NCBI GenBank assembly: GCA_021613335.1 | Contig: JAJTWR010000251.1 | Coordinates: forward strand, 145,001-209,000 | DNA: 64,000 bases | Direction of reading: 5' to 3' | Source of the DNA: Whitmania pigra | Taxonomy: Eukaryota > Annelida > Clitellata > Hirudinida > Haemopidae | In this document: positions 42,401-52,574 of the stretch, piece after piece | Layout of the letters: every line of letters starts with the position of its first letter | How positions within the stretch are numbered: the first letter of the stretch is position 1 | Made by a program: the position numbers and the translations under genes | The notes under the pieces: model-generated | Seen by the model: the letters and a program-made list of their open reading frames with translations, nothing else | Told to the model about the DNA's origin: nothing | Databases searched by the model: none

Positions 42401-43290
42401 ACCTGGCTAAACACACTCTAAAAAGGAAACAATATCAACTTTTCTTGAATCAATCGCAAGAATATGTTTACGATGCTTTTGTCTCGTATGAAATGAACGA
42501 TAGGAGTTGGATCGTAAAGGAACTCATTATGAATTTAGAAAATAAAAGTTCTGCTATTCGAGCAAGTTCAACGGCAGCACAACAACAAACATTTGCAAGT
42601 GAAGAAAGTAAATATTGAAATTTAACAAAAATTCCTGCTATTCTAAATGCTTCTGATAAATCAGCAGTTGTTGAAGATAAAAGATCTTTGCTAAAAGTGG
42701 ACAAAAGTAATGAGAGTGAGGCTGCTTTTACTCTTTGCATACACGAAAGAGATTTTGAACTGGGAAATAGAATAGAAGAAAACATTGTGAATGCAATCCA
42801 AATGAGCAGGTGGTTAATCAACAAATAATTAAATTATAACATTTTAATTAAATAACTTCAAACATTTTATATTATTATGTTTTTACAAAAGAATGGTCAT
42901 TCTCGTCGTTTCAAAACACTTCATAAAAAGCAAGTGGTGTCGCCTGGAACTGGAGATGGCAAAGATGGAAAGTTTGGAAAGAGGAAGAAACATTGTGGTT
43001 ACTGTGCTTCTGGAGCCGATAGAGAAAACATTGGAAAGTCTGGAAAGGCTTATGGAGCAATATGCCTATCTTGAATGGTTTGAATGTGACTCAGAAAGGT
43101 AGAATTTATTAATGGCTAAAAGTTTTTGTTGTATATACCACCTTCAAATAAAATCTAATTTTTTCAATCTATAAAGAGTATAAAGTTATAAAAATTAAAT
43201 ATAAATGTGTAAATTTTGAAAATGATTTCTTGTTGCAGGAAAAAAGGTAAATTTTGGAAGAAAATGAAAGTCGCTCTTGAAAAAAAATAA
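39401..43290 (+). pseudogene. TLR: TLR-D: Toll-like receptor pseudogene with exonic SINE
   Basis: Exons 39401-39488 (MLQRLLFSMFLSLIFNEIGI), 39618-41169, 41252-41480, 42018-42809, 42892-43098 and 43239-43290 match TLR-E, with the same phases. Exon 2 is interrupted by a SINE with its target duplication (39,890-40,097, 208 nt), which shifts the frame. It also has TAA at 40,341-40,343 and TGA (from an Arg codon by comparison with E) at 40,407-40,409. Exon 4 has a TGA at 42,616-42,618 shared with TLR-E that might be spliced out as part of a 60-nt mini-intron. LRRCT (NPLRCSCDSMDFINW), membrane helix, YDAFVSYE, LCIHERDFELG and GKFWKKMK are otherwise intact, so the TIR half may have decayed little since the SINE hit. 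Confidence 0.92.
39890..40097 (+). mobile_element. tRNA-derived SINE (family 1) in TLR-D exon 2
   Basis: The head GTGCAGGTTAGCCGAATGGG is present twice in tandem (39,889 and 39,912). The second copy continues into a full SINE with A box TAGCCGAATGG, B box GTTCGAAACCC and tail CTATATAAATGAAGTTAC. The flanks ACAAAATG (39,882-39,889) and ACAAAAATG (40,089-40,097) are a near-perfect target-site duplication. TLR-E has no insert at this point. Confidence 0.93.
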
Positions 43291-43439
43291 TAAAAAATGG
43301 TATATTTGTGAACTTAAAGTCTTGCTCAGTAACTCGGAAAATAATTGTTATGAATATCTTATATTGTATTAATATTGTATAATATATTATATCTTCATAT
43401 TTAAATTCTTAACGGAGAAATTTTCATTTTATTTATTCA

Positions 43440-43930
43440 TTCATTATTCATTTACCTTGTATCATTTTTCCTATATTGAAATTGATCTTGAGAGGATCGT
43501 CGGCCGTTATTGCCAGGGTAGAATATCGATGATGGGGTTCTTCGGTGTTCCATGTACTCTTTTAACTTTCGGCATCCGATGGTCTTGTTCTTTTGAGTGA
43601 TGTCAGTTAGGAGTCCTGCCACTTTTTCAAAAGGTCTGGCTTCGTCATCTTCCAATGGAGTTTGCCCTGAAGGTTGCAGTACCTTAAATTAGAAGCAAAG
43701 TAAATTAACTAAAGTAACTAAAACTGTCGTCTGCCTGTCGCCTTATATACCCATGCAGCCAAATTAAGCAAAAAGCCTTAATGCGCCTCCAGTCATCGAC
43801 ACGCGTGGTCTCAGGCAGACGACAAAATCGATGCATCACACTCATCCATACCTTCGCGACATAAAATAGAATAAAATAATTAAATACAGTCAGGACAATG
43901 ACATTTAGCATCTCGTCTTACTGCAGCTCT
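43440..43930 (-). other. Unclassified repeat-like segment
   Basis: On the minus strand a short frame (43,655-43,452) reads DDEARPFEKVAGLLTDITQK, followed by KNKTIGCRKLKEYMEHRR. Its base composition is more balanced than the flanks. It could be part of a retroelement leader or gag, but no LTR or domain is seen. I do not recognise it. Confidence 0.3.
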
Positions 43931-44229
43931 TAGTCGATCTTGCTTTTGAGTTGCAGTATTTTCTCTTGATGCAGCTCTTATTCGATTTACTCTCCGTGTT
44001 TCGGCATTGTTAGCCGTGTTTTCGAATATTTGGACGACTCGTTGATCTTCGGTATAAACTTGTTGTCTTTTGGATATTTTAATAAATCTAGATATGATTT
44101 ATTTTGCACCAAAAATATAAACCAGCACAACTGAATATAAAAAGAGTTTGATCAACCTTTTATTAATCAAAGTAAATTTAATTAACATTCTATTTAGTTG
44201 ATTTAAAAATTTAGGATGGCATCTTGATA

Positions 44230-44830
44230 ACATTTTTTAGAACATTTGGTATTGATGCCTGCCTCCAGTTGCTCTAATTTAACCTCACTAAGAGATTATT
44301 CCTTCTTCAAGGTTTGGATAAATTTCCATATATTTGGATGATTTGATCCAATCGTTTCACCGAAAGCCCTGTGTCAAGCGTCACAGAAATTAATAGTTTT
44401 AGGCGAGGCAGTCAAAGCATCATCATAGCTGTTCCACAGATGATGCGAGAATCGAGGTGGTTTTCGACCGCGACGATATAGTCGTCCGATCCAAGTATCC
44501 TCGAAATATTCTCCAAATGATTTGGAATTTTCAGGGAGAACATCCATCAACTCCTTAAACGATTATACCAAATCGGACACGGGTAGTAAAGCCAGTGCAG
44601 AAGTCATCCTCATCTGTGTAGCAAGTTCCTTATCGTTCTCGTAAAGATGCTGCAATCCGTTGGCTTGGATATTTTTCCAGAAGCTTTGACAAAAATTTAA
44701 AAAAAAAAACAACCTTTCTACTTTGATACTGCGAAATGATTTTTGAAGGCGTTTATATCTGACTAAAATATAATATGATATATATATATGATATAAAGGA
44801 ACAACTTCGGAGAGTGGGTACCAGGGTGCC
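44230..44830 (-). mobile_element. MULE (Mutator-like) transposase relic
   Basis: The minus-strand translation in one main frame gives LNFCQSFWKNIQANGLQHLY, ATQMRMTSALALLPVSDLV, YFEDTWIGRLYRRGRKPPRF, HHLWNSYDDALTASPKTINF and HRAFGET. These match the C-terminal part of animal MULE transposases (compare FHLCQSxWRKIQ, LWNxYDxVL..PRTNNxxEGWHRAF). It has stop codons and no ends. Confidence 0.75.
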
Positions 44831-45364
44831 ACTCAAAAGTATGAACTAAAAATTTTTGTAACATTTTAAATTGCCAACTCTCTGAATTGGTTCCTTTTAT
44901 GATATATAGTAATTGTGCTAATGTTTAATTAAATATATTAGTATTAATTAAGCATTATTAGTACAATATTACATATCTATATATATTAATTATTATTCTT
45001 TGATGTTTACGTCATCACAGTAATTCGAGCAATTTTTCATCCAAGTTCGCCATTAACAGTGAACTGGGATGCAAAATGTTGTTTGCTTTAAGGCCAGAGA
45101 TACGAGTTAATCTTTTGACGACCACTGAACTCATAAAAATTACTCAAATCTTAGTATGTTAGACAAACAGTGCCTCTAATGTTGAAGTATTATTTTAAAA
45201 ATTAATAAAAACTCCAAAAATGTGTTGTTGCGTTGTCAAAAAAATTTAGAAACTAAACGTCAAAAGTCAAAAGTCAAAAATAGTAATAACAATTATTTCT
45301 TTTATACAAGTTATTCAATATGAAATGAAATTTTCATTTTTTTCTATTATTTCAACTCATCTTT

Positions 45365-45690
45365 TGTCTATCAACGAATTAAAATTTTCTAAAAAGTCTG
45401 CTTCCAGTCGATTCTAGGCATTCCTGATGGCATTTTCCAAATCTGATTTAGAGTTAAATTGTCTTCTATTTTTGTACACAAGTCTGGACAACTTAACCCA
45501 AGCATTTTCAATAAAATTAAGGTCAGAAAAGCGAGCTCAACTCAAAACCTTCTCCTGGAAAGAACTCTTTGTCAGTTTGGATGGATTGGGGCCTTATTTT
45601 GATGAAATATAAAATTAGAACCATACCTCCTTTTGGCAAAAGACAGATTATTTTCCAACACTTTAATATAATCTGCTGATTTTTTCTGGA
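45365..45690 (-). mobile_element. Tc1-like transposase relic
   Basis: Minus-strand frames give DYIKVLENN, NFIFHQNKAPIHPN and DLNFIENAWVKLSRLVYKNR followed by RQFNSKSDLENAIRN, parallel to the Tc1-like copy at 27.4-27.8 kb (VDYIKVLGDYLL, FIFQQDTAP, LSRFVYHNRRQFHSKSDREN). The same family is likely; frameshifts are present. Confidence 0.75.
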
Positions 45691-45769
45691 CTTGAGACTC
45701 TACACTGAAAGCTTTATTGTCTTGGGAAACACTTTAACTAAATTATCTATATGCAGGAACTCTAAAATA

Positions 45770-46291
45770 CTACATTTTTTCTACTTTATAAAGACTTAGA
45801 GTATTTAATATGGCAATGTTTAGGAAAATTAATCAATTCGACATTCATTAATTTTCAAAACATCTTTTTAAAGGATTTGATTTTAGCGGGAGCAGGAGTA
45901 AGTGAAATAGAAATTGAGGCAATCCGACCTGTGAAAGTTTTAATACAGTTAGATCTGGGACACAACTATGGACTTATAATCTGGACATGGATTTTGCAAA
46001 AAAATTCTTTAAAGAATTGAACATGAAGAAGAATTTGAAGAATTGTAGTCTGAAATGAAACGATTAAAAAAATATTAATCGGTAAGGTGTTCATCAATAC
46101 TCAGGGTTTGAAACATTTGGACATTTCATATAATTATTTGCAATATATTGACAGTTGACCTCCTAGTGAACAAGACCTTGGCTAATTTCGAAGAGCAAAT
46201 GGGGAACGTTTTAGACAGAGCACTTGAAAATGTTCCAGTAATTAATAACACTCTAAACACTGTAAAGTGAAAGATGTCAAAGATATTCCAC
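45770..46291 (+). pseudogene. TLR: TLR relic (D/E/F subfamily, exon 2 fragment)
   Basis: Plus-strand pieces read LINSTFINFQNIFLKDLILA, GAGVSEIEIEAIRPVKVL, LDLGHNYGL and VFINTQGLKHLDISYNYLQY, matching the middle of exon 2 of TLR-E (TFINFQN..LILAGAGIKEIE..). Several stops and gaps are present. It ends at a foldback arm at about 46,292. No signal peptide or TIR exon is found nearby, so this is a dead fragment. Confidence 0.85.
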
Positions 46292-46465
46292 CGTGTATCA
46301 TAACAGCCCGGCGACAAAATAGCCCTAACGGTTAATGCGGCGCCTCTCACGATGGCAGCATGGGGTTCAAACCCCGCTGCGGGTGCACCGTCCTAATCAT
46401 CTAGATATGCAACGGACGTTAATAAAACATTAATTTAATTTATAGCCCTGTCAAAACAGCCCTCG
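46292..46465. mobile_element. Foldback arms around a second tRNA-derived SINE
   Basis: CAGCCCGGCGACAAAATAGC at about 46,303-46,322 and ATAGCCCTGTCAAAACAGCC at 46,442-46,461 belong to the foldback family. Between them, 46,323-46,440 has an RNA polymerase III B box in a T-arm-like hairpin (GGGGTTCAAACCCC) and a tail with ATATGCAACGGACGTTAATA, unlike SINE family 1. A SINE inserted in a foldback copy is the likeliest history. Confidence 0.6.
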
Positions 46466-46795
46466 AACGAAGGAGCCACCAAGCAAAAGGGACTGGTCGG
46501 CAGAGGCACCGCTGGGATGTCGGCCCTTTCCTGTAGAGACTCATGGCGGAGGGCGTCACTATACGTTTTGAGTAAGTGTTCCTCCAACTTCTCTTGCTCT
46601 ACAGAAAGTTCTCCCGATTTCGGAGGGTCTACTAGCGATCTTCCGTATCTGTACGGATCGCTAAAGAAGCTTCTCATAGTACTCTCGTACTTCCTTTGTT
46701 TCCCTCTTTCAGCACGGCGCAAGTCCCTCGCTGCTCCTTTACTGATGAATACTTGAGCATAATTATGATATTGTGTTATTTCACTAGTCAGGGGA
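46450..46795 (-). mobile_element. R2/NeSL-like LINE: inverted 5' segment
   Basis: Minus-strand translation: KGAARDLRRAERGKQRKYES, MRSFFSDPYRYGRSLVDPPK, SGELSVEQEKLEEHLLKTYS, and PLPTSPFCLVAPSF at the 3' end. This resembles the region just before the reverse transcriptase of R2/NeSL-type proteins. It lies head to head with the plus-strand 3' part of the same kind of element. The reverse transcriptase core that should link them is missing. Confidence 0.75.
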
Positions 46796-46810
46796 AAAAT
46801 TCGCGAGGAC

Positions 46811-48755
46811 GTGTTCTTCGATGTGGCGGAGCAGCGAATCCCTACAGTATCCGAAGAACCGGTGAAAAGCCTTGGAAGGGTTTTTGACAAGTCTCTCACC
46901 GACAAGAGCATGCAGGACGCCATTCTCCAGCAAACCATTAGGGGACTGCAGGCGATTGAGGCGGCACCGCTGCAAGGGCGGTTTAAAGTGTGGTTGCTCC
47001 AGTTCGTGCTCCTACCAAGACTGCTCTGGCCGTTAACCATCTATGAGATTGGTTTGTCAGTGGTCGAGAAGCTAGAGAGGAAAGTTAACCGATACACCAG
47101 AAAATGGCTAGGCCTACCTCCAGCGCTGTCATCGGTAGCCCTCTACAGTAGGAGCACGAGTCTGCGACTACCACTAAGGTCCATCGTGGAAGAGTACAAA
47201 CTCTCTAAAATAAGAACGCAGTGGATGCTCAACAACTCCGCGGATAGCAGGATCCGTGAAGTCAAGCCACTGCTTAGATCTGGAAGGAAATTCCGAGCGC
47301 AGAATGAGATCGACGAATCAGTTGCCGAGCTGATGTTCGAGGAAGTGAGAGGTCTTACCCAGACGGACCGTCATGCAGTAGGATGGAACCACCTGCCAAA
47401 ATGGTCCCAGGCGAGCTCATCAGTCAGAGCCGCCACGATTATCCAGGAAAGGAGGCGAAAAGTGGAACAGGACCGAGTCACGAGGGCAGTTCAGCAGTCA
47501 CAGCAGGGTAAGTGGACAACGTGGGAAGACGTGATGCAACGATCCCTTACCTGGAGCGACATGTGGAAAATGTCCCCGCTCCGACTTGCCTACGCGATAA
47601 GGTCAGTGTACGACCAGTTGCCCTCCAGGGACAATTTGCAGAAGTGGGGTTTGGTGGAAGACACCGAATGCCGGCTCTGCGGCGGTACTGAGACACTGCA
47701 CCACGTGCTCAGCAATTGCACGTATGCCCTTGCCAACGGTCGTTACACATGGCGACATAACCAGGTCCTTCGAGAAGTGTGCGAAGCCGCAAAAGCAGCA
47801 GTCTCCAAAGCAAACTCGCGTACGATCGCAAATCAGCGAAAGATTTACTTCTTGCGCGAGGGCTTCGCACACCTCTGCAAAAAGAGATGTCAAACCCCAA
47901 GGCGAGACATTCTTGCAGAGGCAAATGACTGGACCATCGCAGCCGACTTAGAAGGGATGAGGCACTACCCCCAGGTGCTGATAGAAAGTGGCAAGAGGCC
48001 GGATCTAGTGCTCGTATCGCCGTCGACGGATGCCATCATTCTGGTGGAGCTGACGGTTCCGTGGGAGGACAGGCTGCAATACAGCAATGCGCTCAAAGCA
48101 GACAAGTATGCAGATCTAACGATGGACCTGGAAGCGAGAGGATACCGCACAGACCTCTACCCTATCGAGATTGGCGCAAGGGGCGTGGTCGGCAAGTCGA
48201 CTTACGCTTTCCTCACTAAGATCGGATTGTCAAGCTGAGAGAGAACAAAGGCTATGACAAGGATGTCTGAGGCCGCTGAAGCGGCTTCATTCTGGATCTG
48301 GCATATGAGAAGCCAGAAGAAGTCTTAACAGGCCACTACACGAAACCGGGGAAAGCCGTCGGTCTCCGGTATGAATGATCCACCGAACGACGGGGCCAAA
48401 CCATTGGCCGAGAGACGCGGTGTTGTCGGGAGAAATGGGCCGACCGCGGACTCGCGAAGCAACATGAACTGCGGTCCAAACCGCGGCTTCGAAAAGGCCC
48501 GCGGTCGAGTCCCGAAAATTTCTATCTCCGGCTGCCGCTACAAAGAAATTATAAGGCCCAGTTTGCATATATTAAGGCGCTGTGAAGAAGCCACTGAGAG
48601 CTTGCATGCTCACCGGATGCGGCCCGCCCCCCGAAAACGTAAGGAGATTCAAAGGGCCGAAACGTTTGAAGACGGGGGAAACTCATCTGAGGATCCCTGT
48701 CGGAGCTCCAAGGCGGAGTATTTAGTAACTAGTAACATTACTTTTTGTTAAAAGG
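46811..48755 (+). mobile_element. R2/NeSL-like LINE: 3' segment (zinc knuckle, endonuclease, 3' UTR)
   Basis: A 475-codon open frame (46,811-48,238) begins downstream of the reverse transcriptase catalytic site (IPTVSEEPVKSLGRVFDKSL, then RFKVWLLQFVLLPRLLWPL). It has the CCHC knuckle CRLCGGTETLHHVLSNC (about residues 286-302) and a restriction-like endonuclease core KRPDLVLVSPSTDAIILVEL followed by TVPWED. These are hallmarks of the R2/R4/NeSL group. After the TGA at 48,236 the frame continues as ERTKAMT..SFWIWHMRSQKKS, so that TGA looks premature relative to the 36-kb copy. The sequence is much GC-richer than its neighbours, which argues for recent insertion. Confidence 0.88.
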
Positions 48756-51087
48756 TGAACGCAACATTTTATGAATTGTTACATGGACCCTGTTAGCACA
48801 ACTAATGATCTAAATTTAGTTCATTTAATCATGATCGAATCGGATTTGTATCTAAGTTAATGATTCCTTAAAATTAAATTACAAATTGTTTTATAAACTA
48901 AATATATTTAAATTTATTTTATACCCTGGAAAATAAAAAATAAATAAATGAGGATATACACGGGATAAACTTGCTTTCCTTTAAATAATATTTGCACCTA
49001 TAGGAATATAATATACCTGGTAGAATTATGTCTCAATCGTAACAACTAACATTTTGAGAATAATTAGGGACTGGAAATTGTTAAAGTGGTTGATATAATT
49101 TAATTACTTATAGACTTAGGCTATACAGAAAGAAAGTAATTTTTAATTAAACCGTCTCGAAGTGGAGCCCAATAAAAGTAGCCAGCAGGATATTGCAAAT
49201 TACTACTACATAAATTTTACAGTGAGATATTTTGTTAATCCTTTTTAATAATCTTTTAACAGTGTTTTTGTTTCATGTGGAATTTTTAAACTTGATCTTC
49301 TATTCTAAACGGTCATCATTGTAATTACACATTCTCCAGAAACATTCTTTCGACGTGTTGTTTTTTTCCAAAGATCTCTTTGTCGTGTAAGCAAAATACC
49401 AAGTAAGATTTACTTAAGCTTGTTTGGTAGAAGCGCTTTCAAAGTGTTTTCCTCTAAGAAGTAATCCATTGCTTGAAGGCTTACAAGCTTGTTCTGGAAT
49501 CCTCCAAACGATAATCAGTAGGTATATTTCTGAATGTCATTAATAACAATTTTTTTACATAAAAATAAAACAAATTTCAACAACTAAATGGCATGTAACA
49601 AGCTAACACTGAGAAACCGAAGAACTAGGAAAACTAATTCAAACATTGCACGATATTTAAAATGTAAGCTAATTATAGTCGACGCTCTAGATTGTCTGAC
49701 CATAAACTATCATATCTGTCACGAAATATCACTCGTCTTCATTCACTGCATCATCTCTAAACTCCCGTTTTCATGTTATTTCGCACATGTGATTATACGG
49801 TTTGACTTATACCTGCTGTCTAAGCCAAGAATAATACTCCACCACTCAAAGGCTTCTGTGATTCTTCGAATCGCGAAACCCTGGTACTCTCTGACATCAC
49901 CAGCTGCTCAGCCCACATCATATTTAAAGCCTGTATTTCCGACACTGACCTAAAAAGTAACTAACAATTTAATGACTTCATAGTTTCTATGCACTCTGCC
50001 TATACAACAACTGACTAATTTGTGTTAATGGTCACTTGTGACCCTCTTTTAGGTCAAATTAAAATAAATAAATGAATTATTTTGTGATTATATCGCAAGT
50101 GGAAAGTGCCTTCGAAGTGTGGTTGTGATGCGGTTATGTTTTGAAGTCTTGCGGAATTGGAGCGGATGTGGTAGCGGTAGGGAAAATTTTCAGCCGAGCA
50201 GGACTCTAGTCAAAACATCTTACAAATTTTTGATATAATTCAACATCATCGATTTATTTACCATAAAGTTATGCAATAAATTATAACAATCGGGTGGGAA
50301 AACTCTCATCACATCCTAATGCGCCTAAGTCATTTTTTATTAATATTTTATGAAAATAACTTCTTAAGAGAAATTCCTAGTCATCTGATATTTAGTTGTT
50401 TAATTATTCTTGGAAAAATTAGCTTTTTTGTGTAATTGCTTTCACATAAAATTAATTCCAGCATCAAAGATAATTGAAACTCCAAAGGGAATTGCTAATT
50501 ATACCGATTTACAAAGTTTTTTTTTTCTTAGTGTCACATGAAAAATAAAAATGAAAACGGAATTTGTCCATCACCCTCAGATTTAAAGAAAATTAATAAC
50601 AAATGATTCAGTGTCTTTAGAACCTATTTACCTATAAATTGGCTCCAAAACCAGATTTTATAAATGCGGTTTAAAAGCCTTTAATATATTGTTTTGTTGT
50701 ACTTAAGATTTTTTTTAATAAGCCTCAAAAATGTTTTTTACTAATACGCTCTCTGTTACGCCTGTGATGAATTAGGTATCCTTGGATATGCAATTGGTAT
50801 GCAATAAATTTTGTTGTTTATTTGTGAATGAGATAGAAGAAATCCAAGCAAACATTATCATGTTAAAAAATAGATAAAAGTTTAGTTTTAAGAGTAAAAA
50901 TGTTGTAAATAAGACTCTTATAGAACCTAAGAAAGCCTCATTGCCCCATTTTAAAATGAGGGATAATGAAAAATTACTTCTCAGATAAAAAATTAGTTTT
51001 ATTTTCTATTATTCTATTTATATCTAAATATTCCTAAAACCCAAAGGCGAAAATTAAGGAAGAAATATTTGTGAGCCTTCAGTAAAA
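48756..51087. other. Intergenic / duplicated 5' flank of TLR-E
   Basis: From about 49,030 to 50,620 this matches the TLR-D 5' flank (37,700-39,400). An insert of about 380 bp (49,690-50,065), ending in a LINE-like tail with AAATTAAAATAAATAAATGA, is absent from the other copy. No gene seen. Confidence 0.55.
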
Positions 51088-51881
51088 GGTGACCCGTCAA
51101 AACAGCTCATGACAAAATAGCCCCGTCAAAACAGCCCCGTCAATATAGCCCGGTGACAAATAGCCCAAGACAAAAAAAATCCCGTCAAAATGGCCCCGTC
51201 AAAATAGCCCGGCGCCAAAACAGGCCCGTCAATGTATTTAAAAACATATTTTTGTGAGTTGAATACATTAATTGATAACTGGTTCCAAATTTAATTCGAA
51301 ATTAGTATTTTGAATGCTTTTATGACCGTTTTGAGTTTAAATGGTATCAGGGAATTTCATTAAGTGGAAGATTTATCGTCTAAAATATTATTAAGGTTCC
51401 GGCTACTTCCTCACTTTACATGGACTTTTCAAGTTGGTATTTAATATAAATTATCGATTGACAAGCAACATGTGAATCTGCACAAAGAGAATTTACCAAA
51501 CACTCATTAAGTCACAAAGGTTCCTTTGGTTTTTAATTGCTTTTGATGCATCCCCGAGTTCCCGTTGCAATATGTACAATGAAGGGTTTGATTTGGAATT
51601 GTAATTTAATCTATCTTACCGATTGACGTACGACATATTCGAGCCACACAAAGTGAATCACTTTATCGGACTCATCTTATCATCACGTCATGTGGACATG
51701 TAACAAATCCACAATAAACCAATTTTACCGCTATTTGATGGGGCTGTTTTGACGGGGCTATTTTGCCCTGAGTTATTTTGTCACCGGACTATATGGTCGA
51801 GGCTGTTTTGCCCTGGGCTATTTTGACGCCGAGCTGTTTTAACGGGTCTATTTTGTCGCCGGGCGGTTATGGCCGGGTGCC
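51088..51881. mobile_element. Foldback element, 794 bp, with arms of tandem short units
   Basis: The left arm (51,088-51,235) and right arm (51,735-51,881) are inverted and each is a string of 14-17-bp units such as CAAAATAGCCCCGTC. Ends: GGTGACCCGTCAAAACAGCT, and on the other strand GGCACCCGGCCATAACCGCC. The middle shares sequence, in reverse orientation, with the MITE at 31,777-31,940 (TTGTGAGTTGAATACATTAA against the complement of the 31.8-kb core). No protein frame, and no clear target duplication, is seen. Confidence 0.85.
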
Positions 51882-52574
51882 ATAAAAGAAAGTGATTGAA
51901 AGTAAGTTAAACAATCAAGAAGCGGCAGCTTTGATAACCTCTAACGGGGTATATAAACATTTATTGGGAAACCATTAAAGCGACAATCTGAAGCACATTG
52001 TAAATCATTTGATAGATAATTTCAGTGATTTTTGTTGCAATAAGTCCTTTAAAATCACAGTCTTCATAACCGTATTAGATTTTATCTGCTCAATTTAGGC
52101 GCAGTTAGCGATGAACACGGAGGAAGAATTCATTAGGAAATCATGGTGATGGAAAATCGTAATAAAGGAGAATTTAGTACTGCGATGCGTGGCGATAAAA
52201 GTTGGAATCTTAAACAAGATGTGCAAAGTGCTAATTACAAGAGAAAGTCTACTTTTAATTTTAATTTAATGCAACTCTGAACAAAATCGCACTGTTTGAC
52301 ATTTTTGGTGTTCATTACAGTAACAAGTTTGTTTATGATTGTTTTGCTAGATGATACAAAACCAAATGTACATATTGTTGATCAGCATTAACTTCTTCAA
52401 TAAAAACATTTTTTGAATATATACAAAAATAAACTTCACAAAATCTTATAAATCAGTGTTATTATTATTTTTAATTAAAACTAAAATAAAATAGCTTTCC
52501 AAAGTTTCTATTTTATTTTAGCTATATTCTCTGCATAATAGAATTCTGCAAGTGCCAATTGAAATTATAATCAG
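51882..52574. other. Proximal 5' flank of TLR-E
   Basis: AT-rich, no gene. It differs from the corresponding TLR-D flank close to the start, so the promoter-proximal part is not simply duplicated. Confidence 0.4.

Noticed and set aside
46435..47040. Minus-strand 201-codon frame as one gene
   Set aside because: Its first half is the shadow of the plus-strand LINE frame. Only the part below about 46,795 resembles a LINE protein.
49588..49953. 121-codon open frame in the TLR-E flank
   Set aside because: It spans the border of a duplicated flank and an insert, has no counterpart in the TLR-D flank and matches nothing known.
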